Below, one piece after another: positions 1 to 8,458 of a DNA stretch of 64,000 bases; position 1 is the first letter of the stretch; each line of letters opens with the position of its first letter. The DNA comes from Corynebacterium tuberculostearicum (GTDB lineage Bacteria > Actinomycetota > Actinomycetes > Mycobacteriales > Mycobacteriaceae), in contig NZ_CP065972.1 in the NCBI RefSeq assembly GCF_016127015.1, positions 1,550,001-1,614,000 of the forward strand, given 5' to 3'. The notes below the pieces were generated by a model. It did not search any database, was not told the DNA's origin, and saw only the letters and a list, made by a program, of their open reading frames with translations. Made by a program: the position numbers and the translations under genes.

Positions 1-36
1 GCTGGCAATGAGGCGAGAAGTTCGGCGTGCGCCCAT
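1..36 (-). CDS. Start of an unidentified protein, cut by the window edge
   Basis: An ATG at 36-34 on the minus strand opens a frame reading MGARRTSRLIAS before the window ends. A good ribosome binding site, AGGGAG (44-49), sits 7 nt upstream, which is why I call a gene here. The arginine-rich start could be the beginning of a signal peptide, but twelve residues are too few to identify a family. Confidence 0.4.
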   Translation of the reverse strand, partial: MGARRTSRLIAS

Positions 37-380
37 GGATTGACTCCCTGTAGATGTGGTTGAAGAAATTAATTACGCGCGCCGCGTGTGGATGGTGCTA
101 GGCTACGGCGCTCGCTTGGACGGGGAATACCCTATAGCGCGTTGAGAGTATTTTCTACTTAGATTTTAAGGTTGATTCAGCAACAATACCGCTGGATACA
201 CAACCCAACCCACTGAACAGGCATAACAGAAATAATATGGAACGGCTGTTAACCTAAAATTTCCCTAAATGCTTCCCCGAATTGGGGCACCCTAGCGCAG
301 AAAACTTCAACGGCCACCGAGAGAGGGAATCTCGGTGGCCGTGAACATCCCCTTGCGTGAAACAAGGAAGTCTATGTGCG
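37..380. other. Intergenic region
   Basis: About 340 bases without a gene. It holds the upstream region of the gene that leaves the window on the left and the terminator at 310-342. The stretch 140-280 is AT-rich compared with its surroundings and probably contains the promoter for the leftward gene. A TTAACCTAA stretch (about 249-257) resembles half of a DtxR site, too little to call. I see no coding potential. Confidence 0.5.
301..342 (-). terminator. Rho-independent terminator after the 226-aa protein gene
   Basis: A perfect 13-bp stem (310-322 with 330-342) closes a 7-nt loop. On the minus strand it is followed by TTGAAGTTTT, so it serves the leftward gene ending at 381. Confidence 0.8.
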
Positions 381-1061
381 TTATGCAGTTGTAGCCCGGC
401 GGGCCGCCTCACGCTTAGCGCGGACCTTTTCCACCACCGCGGCAACCCGGGCGCGCTCTTCTAGGAACTGCGGTGGGTTATGCCCGCGCATCGTGCGGAC
501 ATAGGCCGGGTGGGTATCAAGCACCGTGTGCTTCCACGCTTGGACCGCAATGAGGGCGGACTCGCCGGTGCGCTTGTACAAGTGCGGCAGCGAGACCATG
601 TCGAGGTTGCGGGCCACGGCGTCGGTTTGCGCGAGCACGTACTCGACTACCTCGCGGAGGTAATCCGCCACGGCCTGGGTGCGAGAGCGCAGGGACTCGG
701 CCAGCTCGTGCACCACGATGGGCTTAGAGATGGGGAATCGCTCGTCCAATAGGCGCGGGGTAAGTTGTTCCGGCTCTTCCACGTCGTTCACGCCGGAAGA
801 AGCGGCGGAAATGGTGCCGGAGCGCACGCCGGAGACCAGGGCTTGGCGCAGGCCCATCAGCTCGCCTACACAACGGCCGGAGTCAACGCGGGCGTCTTCA
901 ACGATATCGCCTAGCTCAGCCAGGCAATCCATGCACAACTCTTCGTCCCAATCCTCGATGGCTTCAATGAGGTGTTCAAGGTACTCTGCGACTTCGTCGC
1001 CGATATTGTAAATCTCTTGCGTAAGCTCGCGGTGGCGCAGCTCGGCGGCGATTTTGTGCAT
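381..1061 (-). CDS. Conserved hypothetical protein, 226 aa
   Basis: I do not recognise a named family. The protein is soluble, acidic in its first half and helical, with no signal peptide or membrane segment. Three cysteines are visible: Cys43 and Cys46 as a CxxC pair in ELCMDC, and Cys64. The C-terminus is basic and alanine-rich (residues 205-226), which could bind nucleic acid. The ATG at 1061 has GGAAGGAG upstream but about 13 nt away, longer than usual, so the start is not certain. A perfect 17-bp palindrome at 1097-1113 lies just upstream and suggests dedicated control. The gene ends in a strong terminator and is followed by an intergenic region, so it is probably monocistronic. Confidence 0.7.
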   Translation of the reverse strand: MHKIAAELRHRELTQEIYNIGDEVAEYLEHLIEAIEDWDEELCMDCLAELGDIVEDARVDSGRCVGELMGLRQALVSGVRSGTISAASSGVNDVEEPEQLTPRLLDERFPISKPIVVHELAESLRSRTQAVADYLREVVEYVLAQTDAVARNLDMVSLPHLYKRTGESALIAVQAWKHTVLDTHPAYVRTMRGHNPPQFLEERARVAAVVEKVRAKREAARRATTA

Positions 1062-1096
1062 TGGCTTCGAGCCACTCCTTCCACGGTCTCATTTCT

Positions 1097-1113
1097 AACC
1101 TCTAGTAGAGGTT
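1097..1113. promoter_or_regulatory. Perfect 17-bp palindrome, candidate operator
   Basis: AACCTCTA-G-TAGAGGTT is an 8+1+8 perfect inverted repeat 36 bp upstream of the 226-aa protein start, in the expected promoter region. It has no run of T after it, so it is unlikely to be a terminator. The regulator is unknown; the ACCTC..GAGGT arms are reminiscent of MerR-family operators. Confidence 0.5.
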
Positions 1114-1248
1114 GAGGTTTGCTGTAACGCCTCATGACTTTATGCGAGATCCGCCGCCGCGAGCGCGCGACACTCCGAAGCCATTCACAGGTTTATGGCA
1201 GGTTCGCCCGCACTGGGGTGAGGATAGTGGGGTGAGCTGCAGAAGGGG

Positions 1249-1261
1249 GGCGTCGGCAAGC
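1249..1261 (+). repeat. Iterated 13-mer GGCGTCGGCAAGC, copy 1 (intergenic)
   Basis: Exact copy in the non-coding gap between the 226-aa protein gene and fadD15. This copy cannot be explained by protein sequence. Confidence 0.75.
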
Positions 1262-1263
1262 AG

Positions 1264-1300
1264 GGCATAAAGAAACACCCGAGGGAATTCCCTCGGGTGT
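1264..1300 (-). terminator. Terminator after fadD15
   Basis: A 26-bp perfect palindrome with no spacer (1275-1287 pairs with 1288-1300, centre GGAATTCC), followed on the minus strand by TTTCTTTATG. It lies just downstream of the leftward fadD15 stop. Confidence 0.8.
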
Positions 1301-1314
1301 ACCCGTCGCGCAGC

Positions 1315-3147
1315 CTAGCGCTTGTACAGGTGCTCGATGGCTGCGGCGTAGCGCTGCGAAACCACGTTGCGCTTGACCTTCATGGTGGGGGTCAGCTCGT
1401 TTTCTTCCTCGGTAAGGTCAGATTCGAGGATGTAGAACTTCTTGATGCCCTCCGCATGGGAGACGGTGGCGTTAACCTGGTTGATGGCGTCCTGCAGCTC
1501 TGCGCGCAGGGTCGGATCGGTGGCCAGCTCGCGCATGGAGCGATTCTCCGGAATGTTGTGGTCCAGCTTCCAGCGCTTCAAAATGTCCGGATCCAGGGTC
1601 AGCAGCACGCCAACGAAAGGCTTGCCATCGCCTACCACCATGGCCTGGGAGATAAGCGGGTGCCCGCGCAGGATATCCTCCATCGGGCCAGGCGAGACAT
1701 TCTTGCCGCCGGCCGTGACAATGAGGTCCTTCTTGCGGCCAGTGATAACAAGCTTGCCGTCTTCATCAATCTCGCCCAGGTCGCCGGTGTTGTACCAGCC
1801 ATCCTCGAGGGCCTCGGCCGTGGCTTCCGGATTATTCCAGTAACCGTGGAAGACGATATCTCCCTTGATGCAGATTTCGCCTTCATCGTTGATGCGGAAG
1901 GTCACCCCGCCCATGGGCGGGCCAACGGTGCCGATGGACTGATCCACAAAGTCCACCGCGGCCGCAGCGGCGACCTCGGTCAAGCCATAGCCCTCATAGA
2001 CTGGGATGCCGATACCGCGGTACCAATGCAGCAGGTCATGGCCCATGGCCGAGCCACCGGTAATGCAGTAGCTCACGTTGCCACCCACACCATTGCGGAT
2101 GGTGGAGTACACCAGCTTGTCAAAGATCTTGTGCTTGGCTTTCAGCAGGCGGTCCGGACCCTCCGGCTTATCCAAAGCCTTGGAGTACTCGATGGCGATC
2201 TTCTCGGACTGCTCAAAGAGCAGGGTCTTGATGCCAGAATCAGCCGCCTTAGCAGCAGCAGAATTGCGCACCTTTTCAAAGACGCGTGGCACACCCAAAA
2301 TGACGTTCGGGCGGGAGCGGGCAAACTCGATGGAAATGGTGGAAAAGTCTGACCAGTGGTTCTGGGAGGCACCGCGCATGGCCACCGCAATGGATACCGC
2401 TCGGGCAAAGACGTGTGCCAGCGGCAGGAAGGTCAAGGTATGGCTGCCCGGCACGGCGAAGATGCCAATCGGGTTGGTGCACAGGCCGCGGGTCTGGGCT
2501 AGCCAGTTGCGGTGGGTGAGGATGCAGCCCTTGGGGCGACCGGTGGTGCCCGAGGTATAGACCAAGGAAGCCAGGTCATCGGTGGAGGTGGCCTTGATGC
2601 GGGCATAGACCTCCTCGGCGGCCACGCCGCGGCCCTCGAACTTGAGGGTGTCAATGGCGGAGGAGTTGATTTCTAGGACGCGGCGCAACTGGGAGGGAGA
2701 GCCCTTGAGGTTGGGCTCGCCGTCTTCTTGCAAGACCAGGTTTTCAACCAGCTCGGAGTGCTCGCGGGTTTCGGTAATGGCGAGCACGGCACCGGAGTCT
2801 TCAATAATCCAGCGCACCTGGGAGGCGGACGAGGACGGGTAGACCGGCACCGAGGCGGCACCGGCGGCCCAGATGGCAAAGTCCAGCAGGGACCACTCAT
2901 AGCGGGTAGCAGAGATGAGAGCGACGCGGTCCCCCTGCTGCACGCCAAGGGCGATAAGCCCTTGGGCTACTTCAAAGACCTCATCGATGAATTCTTTGCC
3001 CGTGACATTGACCCACTCGTAGTTAGCCGGGCGGGTGAACATGACGCCATTAGGGCGCTTCTTCGCGGTGTCCATCAGGGCGGTCAGGCAGGTTTCGCCC
3101 GGCTCGATAGTAAATTGGGCTGGGGTGTGGACTTCTTGCAGGGTCAC
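1315..3147 (-). CDS. fadD15: Long-chain fatty-acid--CoA ligase (FadD15 type)
   Basis: This is an ANL-superfamily enzyme that adenylates fatty acids with ATP and transfers them to CoA, feeding membrane lipid and mycolate metabolism. The 610-residue length fits the family. The AMP-binding signature YTSGTTGRPKG is near residue 197, and the C-terminal domain carries GWYNTGDLGEID and the GRKKDLIV hinge near residues 450-475, so the enzyme looks complete. I place the start at the GTG at 3147 (VTLQEVHT) because AAAGGA lies at the right distance; the open frame continues upstream but that part has no family similarity and runs into malQ. It is divergent from malQ with about 95 bp between them, the order I recall from C. 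glutamicum. Confidence 0.9.
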   Translation of the reverse strand: MTLQEVHTPAQFTIEPGETCLTALMDTAKKRPNGVMFTRPANYEWVNVTGKEFIDEVFEVAQGLIALGVQQGDRVALISATRYEWSLLDFAIWAAGAASVPVYPSSSASQVRWIIEDSGAVLAITETREHSELVENLVLQEDGEPNLKGSPSQLRRVLEINSSAIDTLKFEGRGVAAEEVYARIKATSTDDLASLVYTSGTTGRPKGCILTHRNWLAQTRGLCTNPIGIFAVPGSHTLTFLPLAHVFARAVSIAVAMRGASQNHWSDFSTISIEFARSRPNVILGVPRVFEKVRNSAAAKAADSGIKTLLFEQSEKIAIEYSKALDKPEGPDRLLKAKHKIFDKLVYSTIRNGVGGNVSYCITGGSAMGHDLLHWYRGIGIPVYEGYGLTEVAAAAAVDFVDQSIGTVGPPMGGVTFRINDEGEICIKGDIVFHGYWNNPEATAEALEDGWYNTGDLGEIDEDGKLVITGRKKDLIVTAGGKNVSPGPMEDILRGHPLISQAMVVGDGKPFVGVLLTLDPDILKRWKLDHNIPENRSMRELATDPTLRAELQDAINQVNATVSHAEGIKKFYILESDLTEEENELTPTMKVKRNVVSQRYAAAIEHLYKR

Positions 3148-3241
3148 GCGGTGTCCTTTCGAACAGCTAATTATTAATCTCCGCCTACTGTACCAATCTG
3201 TTCCCCAGCGGGCGCGTTGCACCCGTGGCACAATGTGGCCT

Positions 3242-5377
3242 GTGACTACCCGCGCCTTGCTTGAAGAACTCGCCCAGCGCCACGGTGTGGCCACCAGCTA
3301 TACCTCCCAGTCTGGTTTCCCCGTCCACGTCGCTGATGACACTATTGCCTATACCCTGCGCGCCTTGGGCGTGGCCATCGATGACAATCCGGACGATGCG
3401 GCGCTAACGCAGCTGCTTTACGACGACTACCTGGACCGCTCCTCCCAGCCCCTACCCCACTGCGTTGTCGCGCCCCAAGGCCAAGAGCGCGGTTTCGTGG
3501 TCCACGTGCACGCGGGCGATGCTGCCAACGTACACATTGAGTTGGAGGAAGGAGGCACCCGCGAGGTCTACCAGGATCCCAATGATGCCCCAGACGCGAA
3601 CGTCGATGGCACGCTTTGGGGCGAGGCGAGCTTCCACATCCCAGGCGATCTGCCCATGGGATACCACGAGCTGGTGTTGGAGTCCGGGGGCATCGGCACG
3701 CATGCTTGCCCGCTGATTATCACCCCGGCGCGCCTTTCTACGGCCGATGAGTTTGTGGAGCGCCCCATTAGCGGCGTGATGGCGCAGCTGTATTCGGTGC
3801 GCTCGGAGTCTTCTTGGGGAATAGGTGATTTCCAGGATTTGGGGCAGCTAGCTGAAACACTCGCACCGCACGCGGATTTCTTGCTGGTCAACCCGCTACA
3901 TGCCGCCGAACCGCTACCACCGGTCGAGGACTCGCCGTACCTGCCCACCACGCGACGTTTTATCAACCCGCTCTACTTGCACATCGAGTCCATCCCGGAG
4001 CTCAAGCTCCTACCGGAGGACTTACAGGATGATGTGCGCGAGCTGGCGGAGGAGTTTCGCCAGCGCAACCGCAGCGCCGAAGAAATAGAGCGCGACACCA
4101 TTTTTGAGGCCAAACTGCAGGTGCTGCGCGAGCTCTTTAACTACCAGCCCTCCCCGGAGCGCGAAGAGGCCTTCGTGCGCTACGCCCGCGAGGAGGGCCG
4201 TGGCCTGCGCGATTTCGCGTATTGGTGCGCGCAACAAGACGCCGCCGCGCAGTCGGGCCAGCGCCATGCCGAAGGCCTGGACATGGACAAGCTCACGCGC
4301 TTTTATTCCTGGCTGCAGTTCCTGTGCGATGAGCAGCTGGCCGCCGCGCAGCAGCGCGCACTCGATGCCGGCATGCGCCTGGGCCTGGTGACTGACCTTG
4401 CCGTGGGTGTGCACCCGGGCGGCGCCGATGCCGTAAACCTCACAGAGTATTTGGCGCCGCAGTGCTCGGTAGGCGCCCCGCCGGATGACTATAACCAGCA
4501 GGGCCAGGATTGGTCGCAGCCACCTTGGCACCCGCAGCGCCTGGCCGCCACGGGCTATGCACCGTGGCGCGAGATGCTCTCTACCGTGCTGCGCCATGCC
4601 GGCGGGGTGCGCGTGGACCACATCTTGGGCCTTTTCCGCCTGTACTGGATCCCGCGCATGGCCAGCCCGCTGACGGGCACCTATGTCTCCTATGATTTTG
4701 AGGCCATGGTGGGCATCTTGGCACTAGAAGCGCAGCGCGCCGGTGCGGTGGTCATCGGTGAGGACCTCGGCACCGTCGAGCCGTGGGTACAAGACGTGCT
4801 CGCGCAGAAGGCGGTGCTGGGTACCTCCATCGTATGGTTTGAACGCGACGATGATAACTACTCTCCACTGCCACAGGAAAAGTACCGCCAGCTGGCGCTG
4901 TCCTCGGTCAATACGCACGATCTGCCACCGACCTTGGCGTACCTGCGCGGCGATCATATCTCGCTCCGCGCGCGCTTAGGCGTGCTGACCCGATCGGTGG
5001 AGGACGAGCAGCGCGATGACATCGAGTGGCAGGCCCGTGTACTCGGCACCGTGGCGGATCGCGGCCTCTTGCCGCAGCGCGATTACCTCGTAGATCCGGA
5101 TGAGCGCGCTTCTCGCGGCGCGGAGGAGGATATAAGCGTAGCGCTGCATCGCTATATCGCAGGTACACCTTCGGCTCTCGCGTGCACCAGCTTGGTGGAC
5201 ATGGTGGGTGATGTGCGCGCACAAAATCAGCCAGGTACCACGAACGATCTTTATCCCAATTGGTGCGTGCCGCTATGTGATACCAACGGCGCTCCCCTGC
5301 TCATTGAGGATCTTCCTAGTCTGGAATTCTTCCAGCGCTTAGAGGCCACCAGCCGGAAGGCCTACCGCTGGGCCTAG
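3242..5377 (+). CDS. malQ: 4-alpha-glucanotransferase (amylomaltase)
   Basis: A GH77 enzyme that moves alpha-1,4-glucan chains between maltodextrins, used in maltose and glycogen turnover in the cytoplasm. The catalytic regions are all visible: the nucleophile region GVRVDHILG, the acid/base IGEDLGTVEP and the stabiliser NTHDLPPTL. The product is about 711 residues, close to other actinobacterial MalQ proteins, with the extra N-terminal domain typical of these long forms. Two starts are possible: ATG at 3233 (MWPVTTRA) and GTG at 3242. I prefer 3242 because CACAAT at 3229-3234 lies 7 nt before it, as in leaderless genes; neither start has a clear ribosome binding site. It stands alone between fadD15 and two small convergent genes. 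Confidence 0.9.
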   Translation: MTTRALLEELAQRHGVATSYTSQSGFPVHVADDTIAYTLRALGVAIDDNPDDAALTQLLYDDYLDRSSQPLPHCVVAPQGQERGFVVHVHAGDAANVHIELEEGGTREVYQDPNDAPDANVDGTLWGEASFHIPGDLPMGYHELVLESGGIGTHACPLIITPARLSTADEFVERPISGVMAQLYSVRSESSWGIGDFQDLGQLAETLAPHADFLLVNPLHAAEPLPPVEDSPYLPTTRRFINPLYLHIESIPELKLLPEDLQDDVRELAEEFRQRNRSAEEIERDTIFEAKLQVLRELFNYQPSPEREEAFVRYAREEGRGLRDFAYWCAQQDAAAQSGQRHAEGLDMDKLTRFYSWLQFLCDEQLAAAQQRALDAGMRLGLVTDLAVGVHPGGADAVNLTEYLAPQCSVGAPPDDYNQQGQDWSQPPWHPQRLAATGYAPWREMLSTVLRHAGGVRVDHILGLFRLYWIPRMASPLTGTYVSYDFEAMVGILALEAQRAGAVVIGEDLGTVEPWVQDVLAQKAVLGTSIVWFERDDDNYSPLPQEKYRQLALSSVNTHDLPPTLAYLRGDHISLRARLGVLTRSVEDEQRDDIEWQARVLGTVADRGLLPQRDYLVDPDERASRGAEEDISVALHRYIAGTPSALACTSLVDMVGDVRAQNQPGTTNDLYPNWCVPLCDTNGAPLLIEDLPSLEFFQRLEATSRKAYRWA

Positions 5378-5402
5378 GCGCTGGTGCGGCGGTGGAGCGG
5401 GT

Positions 5403-5642
5403 TTAGGTCCACAGGCCGATGAGGGCGACGACGATGACCAGCGCGATCATCGTCCACAGTGTGAGAGAGACGCGGGATTTGGGCAGGGCGCGCTTACGCT
5501 TTACGGGCTGTGCACCTGGCGTAGCCGCCGAGGCGGATGACTGGCCGGCGCGCTTTGCTTCGGGGTCCCACAGACCCTCGCGGGGGTTAGCGCGCAGCTC
5601 AGCGCGCTCTTGCCGTGCGCGCTCGTTATTTTCCTCAGCCAT
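5403..5642 (-). CDS. Small membrane protein, 79 aa
   Basis: The protein has a charged cytoplasmic N-terminal part (Glu/Arg-rich residues 1-30, then basic KRKRALPKSR around 49-58) and a single C-terminal hydrophobic segment (about 60-78). That topology suggests a tail-anchored inner-membrane protein. It overlaps the upstream 71-aa membrane protein gene by 8 nt, so the two are probably translated together. No family name is known to me. It converges on malQ with only 25 bp between the stops. Confidence 0.6.
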   Translation of the reverse strand: MAEENNERARQERAELRANPREGLWDPEAKRAGQSSASAATPGAQPVKRKRALPKSRVSLTLWTMIALVIVVALIGLWT

Positions 5643-5850
5643 GGTGGTCTACTTTAGTGCTGCGGCTGCGTTGCTGGGAAATCATGCGTTTGCCTCGGTT
5701 GGCTACGTAATCGACACCCCACATCAGGCACCACGCTACGACCACCATGAGTGGCACGGCGATGGCCACCACGATGACCATTTGAATCCACACGGGCGCT
5801 TGCACCAACAATTGCGATAGCGTGCTGCCCAAGCTCGTCAACCACTCCAT
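5635..5850 (-). CDS. Small membrane protein, 71 aa
   Basis: One long hydrophobic stretch (about residues 19-48) is flanked by an amphipathic N-terminus and a basic tail (RGKRMISQQRSRS), predicting a single-span membrane protein with its C-terminus inside. It is first in a two-gene unit with the 79-aa protein and is divergent from the esterase gene, 38 bp away. Function unknown. Confidence 0.6.
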   Translation of the reverse strand: MEWLTSLGSTLSQLLVQAPVWIQMVIVVAIAVPLMVVVAWCLMWGVDYVANRGKRMISQQRSRSTKVDHHG

Positions 5851-5875
5851 GGCTACTTATCCTACTTGCTCGCGG

Positions 5876-5881
5876 TAGTCT
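5876..5881 (+). promoter_or_regulatory. -10 box of a leaderless esterase transcript
   Basis: TAGTCT ends 7 nt before the ATG at 5889. There is no ribosome binding site, so transcription probably begins at the start codon. Confidence 0.5.
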
Positions 5882-5888
5882 GGCTGAC

Positions 5889-7187
5889 ATGTCAAGCGCC
5901 CAGATTCCTGTTACCGTCGCCACCGCTTCCGGCCGGATCACCGGCGTGCGCCGCGATGGCCTGCACTATTTCCATTCGGTGCGCTATAGCACCATCCCCA
6001 GCCCCTACTCGCCTGCCGAGCCGTTTGATCGCAGCGTCGATCAGGATGCCCGCGAGCCGCACCCAGCAGATATTGCTTTGTCCATTACCACTCCTGCCGA
6101 TGCCAACGACTGCCCCGTCGTGGTCTATATTCACGGCGGACGCTTTGAGCACGGATCGCACGAGGATCCGCGGCTGTCTGGGGACAAGAATGCCCGCCAC
6201 GGGGTAATCCAGGTCCACGTGGGTTACCGGGTGGGCTTGGCCGGCTTTGCACGCTTCGACGGCGACGAGGCGGACCGCTACCGCGGCATCGATGATTGCC
6301 TCTTGGCCTTGGAGTGGCTACAGGACAATATCGAGGCCTTTGGTGGCGATAAGACCAATATCACCTTGGTGGGCCAATCCGCCGGGGCGGCGATAAGCCT
6401 GTGGCTCGCACGCCGTGATCACTTCCGGGGCGGTTTCCGCCGCGTGCTGGCGCTCTCGCCGGCCTTCCCGCGCGAGCGCTTTGAGCACCGCGTCACCGAC
6501 CTGCGCAAGGCCCTCGGCGTGCCGGTAACGCGCGAGGCTTTAGAAAAAATGGACCCGGAATCGCTGGCCAAGGGCTATGGAAAATTCCGCAAGAAGTATC
6601 GCTTCGATGTCGCCTTGGGCCCTGCGCCACTGCGCGCCGAAGAATTGGCGGATATCCCTATCGTGGTGACGTCTACCCGCGATGAGTTCTATGACATGCC
6701 CCAAGCCCAGCGCATTGACAAGATGGCGCTGGCGGGCTTTATTACCAGCTACCTTTCACCCAAGTTTGGGATTTCGCAGGGGCACTTCAAGCAGTGGCGG
6801 CAGTTGGCGCACTACGTGGACCCGCAGCGGCCGATGGGCCGTCTCATCGGTGATGCCGCAGTGCGCCGTTGGACCGCCCAGGTGGCTGCGCATTCCCCGG
6901 GCCCGACGTGGATGATGGAGTTTACGCGCACCGATTCCCCTGCGGTGCATTGTGCGGAATTGGGCCCGCTGTTTGGCAGAAGCGGGAACGAGGCCGGCGA
7001 GGAAACCCCCGCCGAAGAGCTCAACGAGTGGCTACGCCAGTTTGCCACCACGGGCGAGCCCGGATTCCCCCGCTACGGCGATGACCACCAGGTGCTGGAA
7101 TTTGACCTGGATACGGGCGAGCGCCGCCTAGCCTATGCCACCTTGGACTACGTGGCCGCAGCCTTCTACAACGACGACGAGCTTTAA
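5889..7187 (+). CDS. Carboxylesterase, type B family
   Basis: An alpha/beta-hydrolase that cleaves carboxylic esters; the natural substrate is unknown. The oxyanion-hole motif YIHGGRFEHGS is near residue 80 and the nucleophile elbow GQSAGAA near residue 162 carries the catalytic serine, both typical of the carboxylesterase/cholinesterase family. At 432 residues it is shorter than the usual 500 or so, as actinobacterial members often are. No signal peptide is seen, so it should be cytoplasmic. It ends one base before idi, which converges on it. I recall an esterase at the same place in C. glutamicum. Confidence 0.85.
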   Translation: MSSAQIPVTVATASGRITGVRRDGLHYFHSVRYSTIPSPYSPAEPFDRSVDQDAREPHPADIALSITTPADANDCPVVVYIHGGRFEHGSHEDPRLSGDKNARHGVIQVHVGYRVGLAGFARFDGDEADRYRGIDDCLLALEWLQDNIEAFGGDKTNITLVGQSAGAAISLWLARRDHFRGGFRRVLALSPAFPRERFEHRVTDLRKALGVPVTREALEKMDPESLAKGYGKFRKKYRFDVALGPAPLRAEELADIPIVVTSTRDEFYDMPQAQRIDKMALAGFITSYLSPKFGISQGHFKQWRQLAHYVDPQRPMGRLIGDAAVRRWTAQVAAHSPGPTWMMEFTRTDSPAVHCAELGPLFGRSGNEAGEETPAEELNEWLRQFATTGEPGFPRYGDDHQVLEFDLDTGERRLAYATLDYVAAAFYNDDEL

Positions 7188-7724
7188 TTACAGCGCAGCA
7201 CGTAGCTTTTCGTCCGCTAGCTCATCAATCATCCACGGGCTAAAGACGCCAGGCATGGCATCGGCGGCAGCAAAAAGCCGTGCTGGTTCGACCCACTGGT
7301 AGGAATCTACTTCTTCGGGGTTGGGCTCCCAATGCGCATCGGGGGCAAGCTCGACGGTATATACCGGGCAGATTTCATTTTCTACCGTGCCCGAGGAATC
7401 CACCGCGCGATAAGAAAAGTCCGGCAGGATAAGCTGCGGCGCGGATAAATCTGAAGGCGCGATGCCTAGCTCAAAGGAGGCGCGGCGCAGGACCGCATCG
7501 GCGGTTTCCTCGCCGGGGGCGGGGTGGCCGCAGAAGGCATTGGTCCACACGCCGGGCCAGGTGAGCTTACCCAGCGCGCGGCGGGTTACCAGCACCTTGC
7601 CGCCGCAGGTTAGCCAGGCGGAGAAGGCAAAATGCAGCGGAGTATCGGAGGTATGAACTTCGGCCTTGGGAGCGGTGCCGATGGGTTCACCCGCGGCAGA
7701 GGCCAAGACTACAAGTTCCGTCAT
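7188..7724 (-). CDS. idi: Isopentenyl-diphosphate delta-isomerase, type I
   Basis: Interconverts isopentenyl and dimethylallyl diphosphate for prenyl chain synthesis (menaquinone, decaprenyl phosphate, carotenoids). It is a Nudix-fold enzyme of 178 residues. The catalytic cysteine is Cys65 in TNAFCGHP and the catalytic glutamate lies in VENEICP (residues 114-120); the Nudix-like helix GEETADAVLRRASFELG follows. The start ATG overlaps the stop of the upstream lipoprotein gene by 4 nt (ATGA), so the two form an operon with coupled translation. It converges on the esterase gene. Confidence 0.93.
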   Translation of the reverse strand: MTELVVLASAAGEPIGTAPKAEVHTSDTPLHFAFSAWLTCGGKVLVTRRALGKLTWPGVWTNAFCGHPAPGEETADAVLRRASFELGIAPSDLSAPQLILPDFSYRAVDSSGTVENEICPVYTVELAPDAHWEPNPEEVDSYQWVEPARLFAAADAMPGVFSPWMIDELADEKLRAAL

Positions 7725-8269
7725 AGATTAAGGTCTCCTACCCAGGTCACGTTGCCAATGTGCAAGCGAGCATTCCACAGATTGCCTGGCGTGACGTCAA
7801 AGCGGTACTGCAGGTTGACCGAAGCGCCCGCGCCCAGCGGGTGATCGAGCCCCGGTGGCTCCACGCCTGGGACAGATTCCTTGTCATAGGGCAAGGACTT
7901 GATCTTGGCCCAGCCGCCGTTGCCGTCGGCACGCTCAAGGGTGGGATCTTCAAAGGCGTCGACCGGCAAGGGCACGTCGTTTTCATTCTTCAGCAGGATG
8001 GTCACCACGGAGCCACCGGAGTTGTTATCGGAATACACTCCCTGTAGTTCCCAGCTCACGCCCAAGCCCTTATCCTTTACTGGCTCGGCAAGATTAGAGG
8101 TGATCTCTTTATCATCGGTGTCCTTGGCCTCGTACGGGGCCTCTTCGGAGCTGGAGACGGTGATATTGTCCCCGAGCCCTGTTTCTTCCGGCTGGAGAAC
8201 GCTGCATCCGGTCAGGGTCACGGCGAGTACGCTGACCACGCCCGCGCCGAGTGTGTGGGAAATTTTCAC
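7721..8269 (-). CDS. Secreted lipoprotein, 182 aa
   Basis: The N-terminus is a lipoprotein signal peptide with lipobox LTGC (cysteine near residue 22), so the protein should be anchored to the outer face of the membrane. After a Glu/Asp/Ser-rich linker (about 28-60) comes a beta-rich domain with LGVSWELQGVY, VVTILLKNEN and LQYRFDVTPG, resembling the small Ig-like DUF4352-type fold, though I cannot confirm the family. It is first in an operon with idi (4-nt overlap). A DtxR-like sequence at 8316-8334 lies in its promoter region. Confidence 0.75.
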   Translation of the reverse strand: MKISHTLGAGVVSVLAVTLTGCSVLQPEETGLGDNITVSSSEEAPYEAKDTDDKEITSNLAEPVKDKGLGVSWELQGVYSDNNSGGSVVTILLKNENDVPLPVDAFEDPTLERADGNGGWAKIKSLPYDKESVPGVEPPGLDHPLGAGASVNLQYRFDVTPGNLWNARLHIGNVTWVGDLNL

Positions 8270-8315
8270 CGTGGATGGATCCTTTGCACGCGAAGATTGT
8301 TGTATTTCTGCACAA

Positions 8316-8334
8316 GTACCTTAGCCTAAACCTC
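8316..8334. promoter_or_regulatory. Weak DtxR-like site
   Basis: The centre reads TTAGCCTAA, the exact core of the corynebacterial iron regulator box, but the outer arms match poorly (about 13 of 19 positions). It lies between the lipoprotein gene and the divergent ABC exporter gene. Confidence 0.25.
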
Positions 8335-8458
8335 CCTGAACTTAAGTATTTACGCTCGTTAACGCCGCATATGGCATACTGGGCAGTCGCTTAAATCTCT
8401 CCCCACTTTCCCTAATTCCGCGCACTAACCGCCGTTTCGAAGTGAGTGTGGTCTACTT

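Noticed and set aside
1297..2352. Long open frame antisense to fadD15, and similar ones antisense to the ABC exporter, the binding protein, the amidohydrolase, the phosphoesterase, lepA and rne
   Set aside because: Long antisense frames are expected in GC-rich coding DNA; none has a recognisable domain or a proper ribosome binding site, and each mirrors a well-supported gene.
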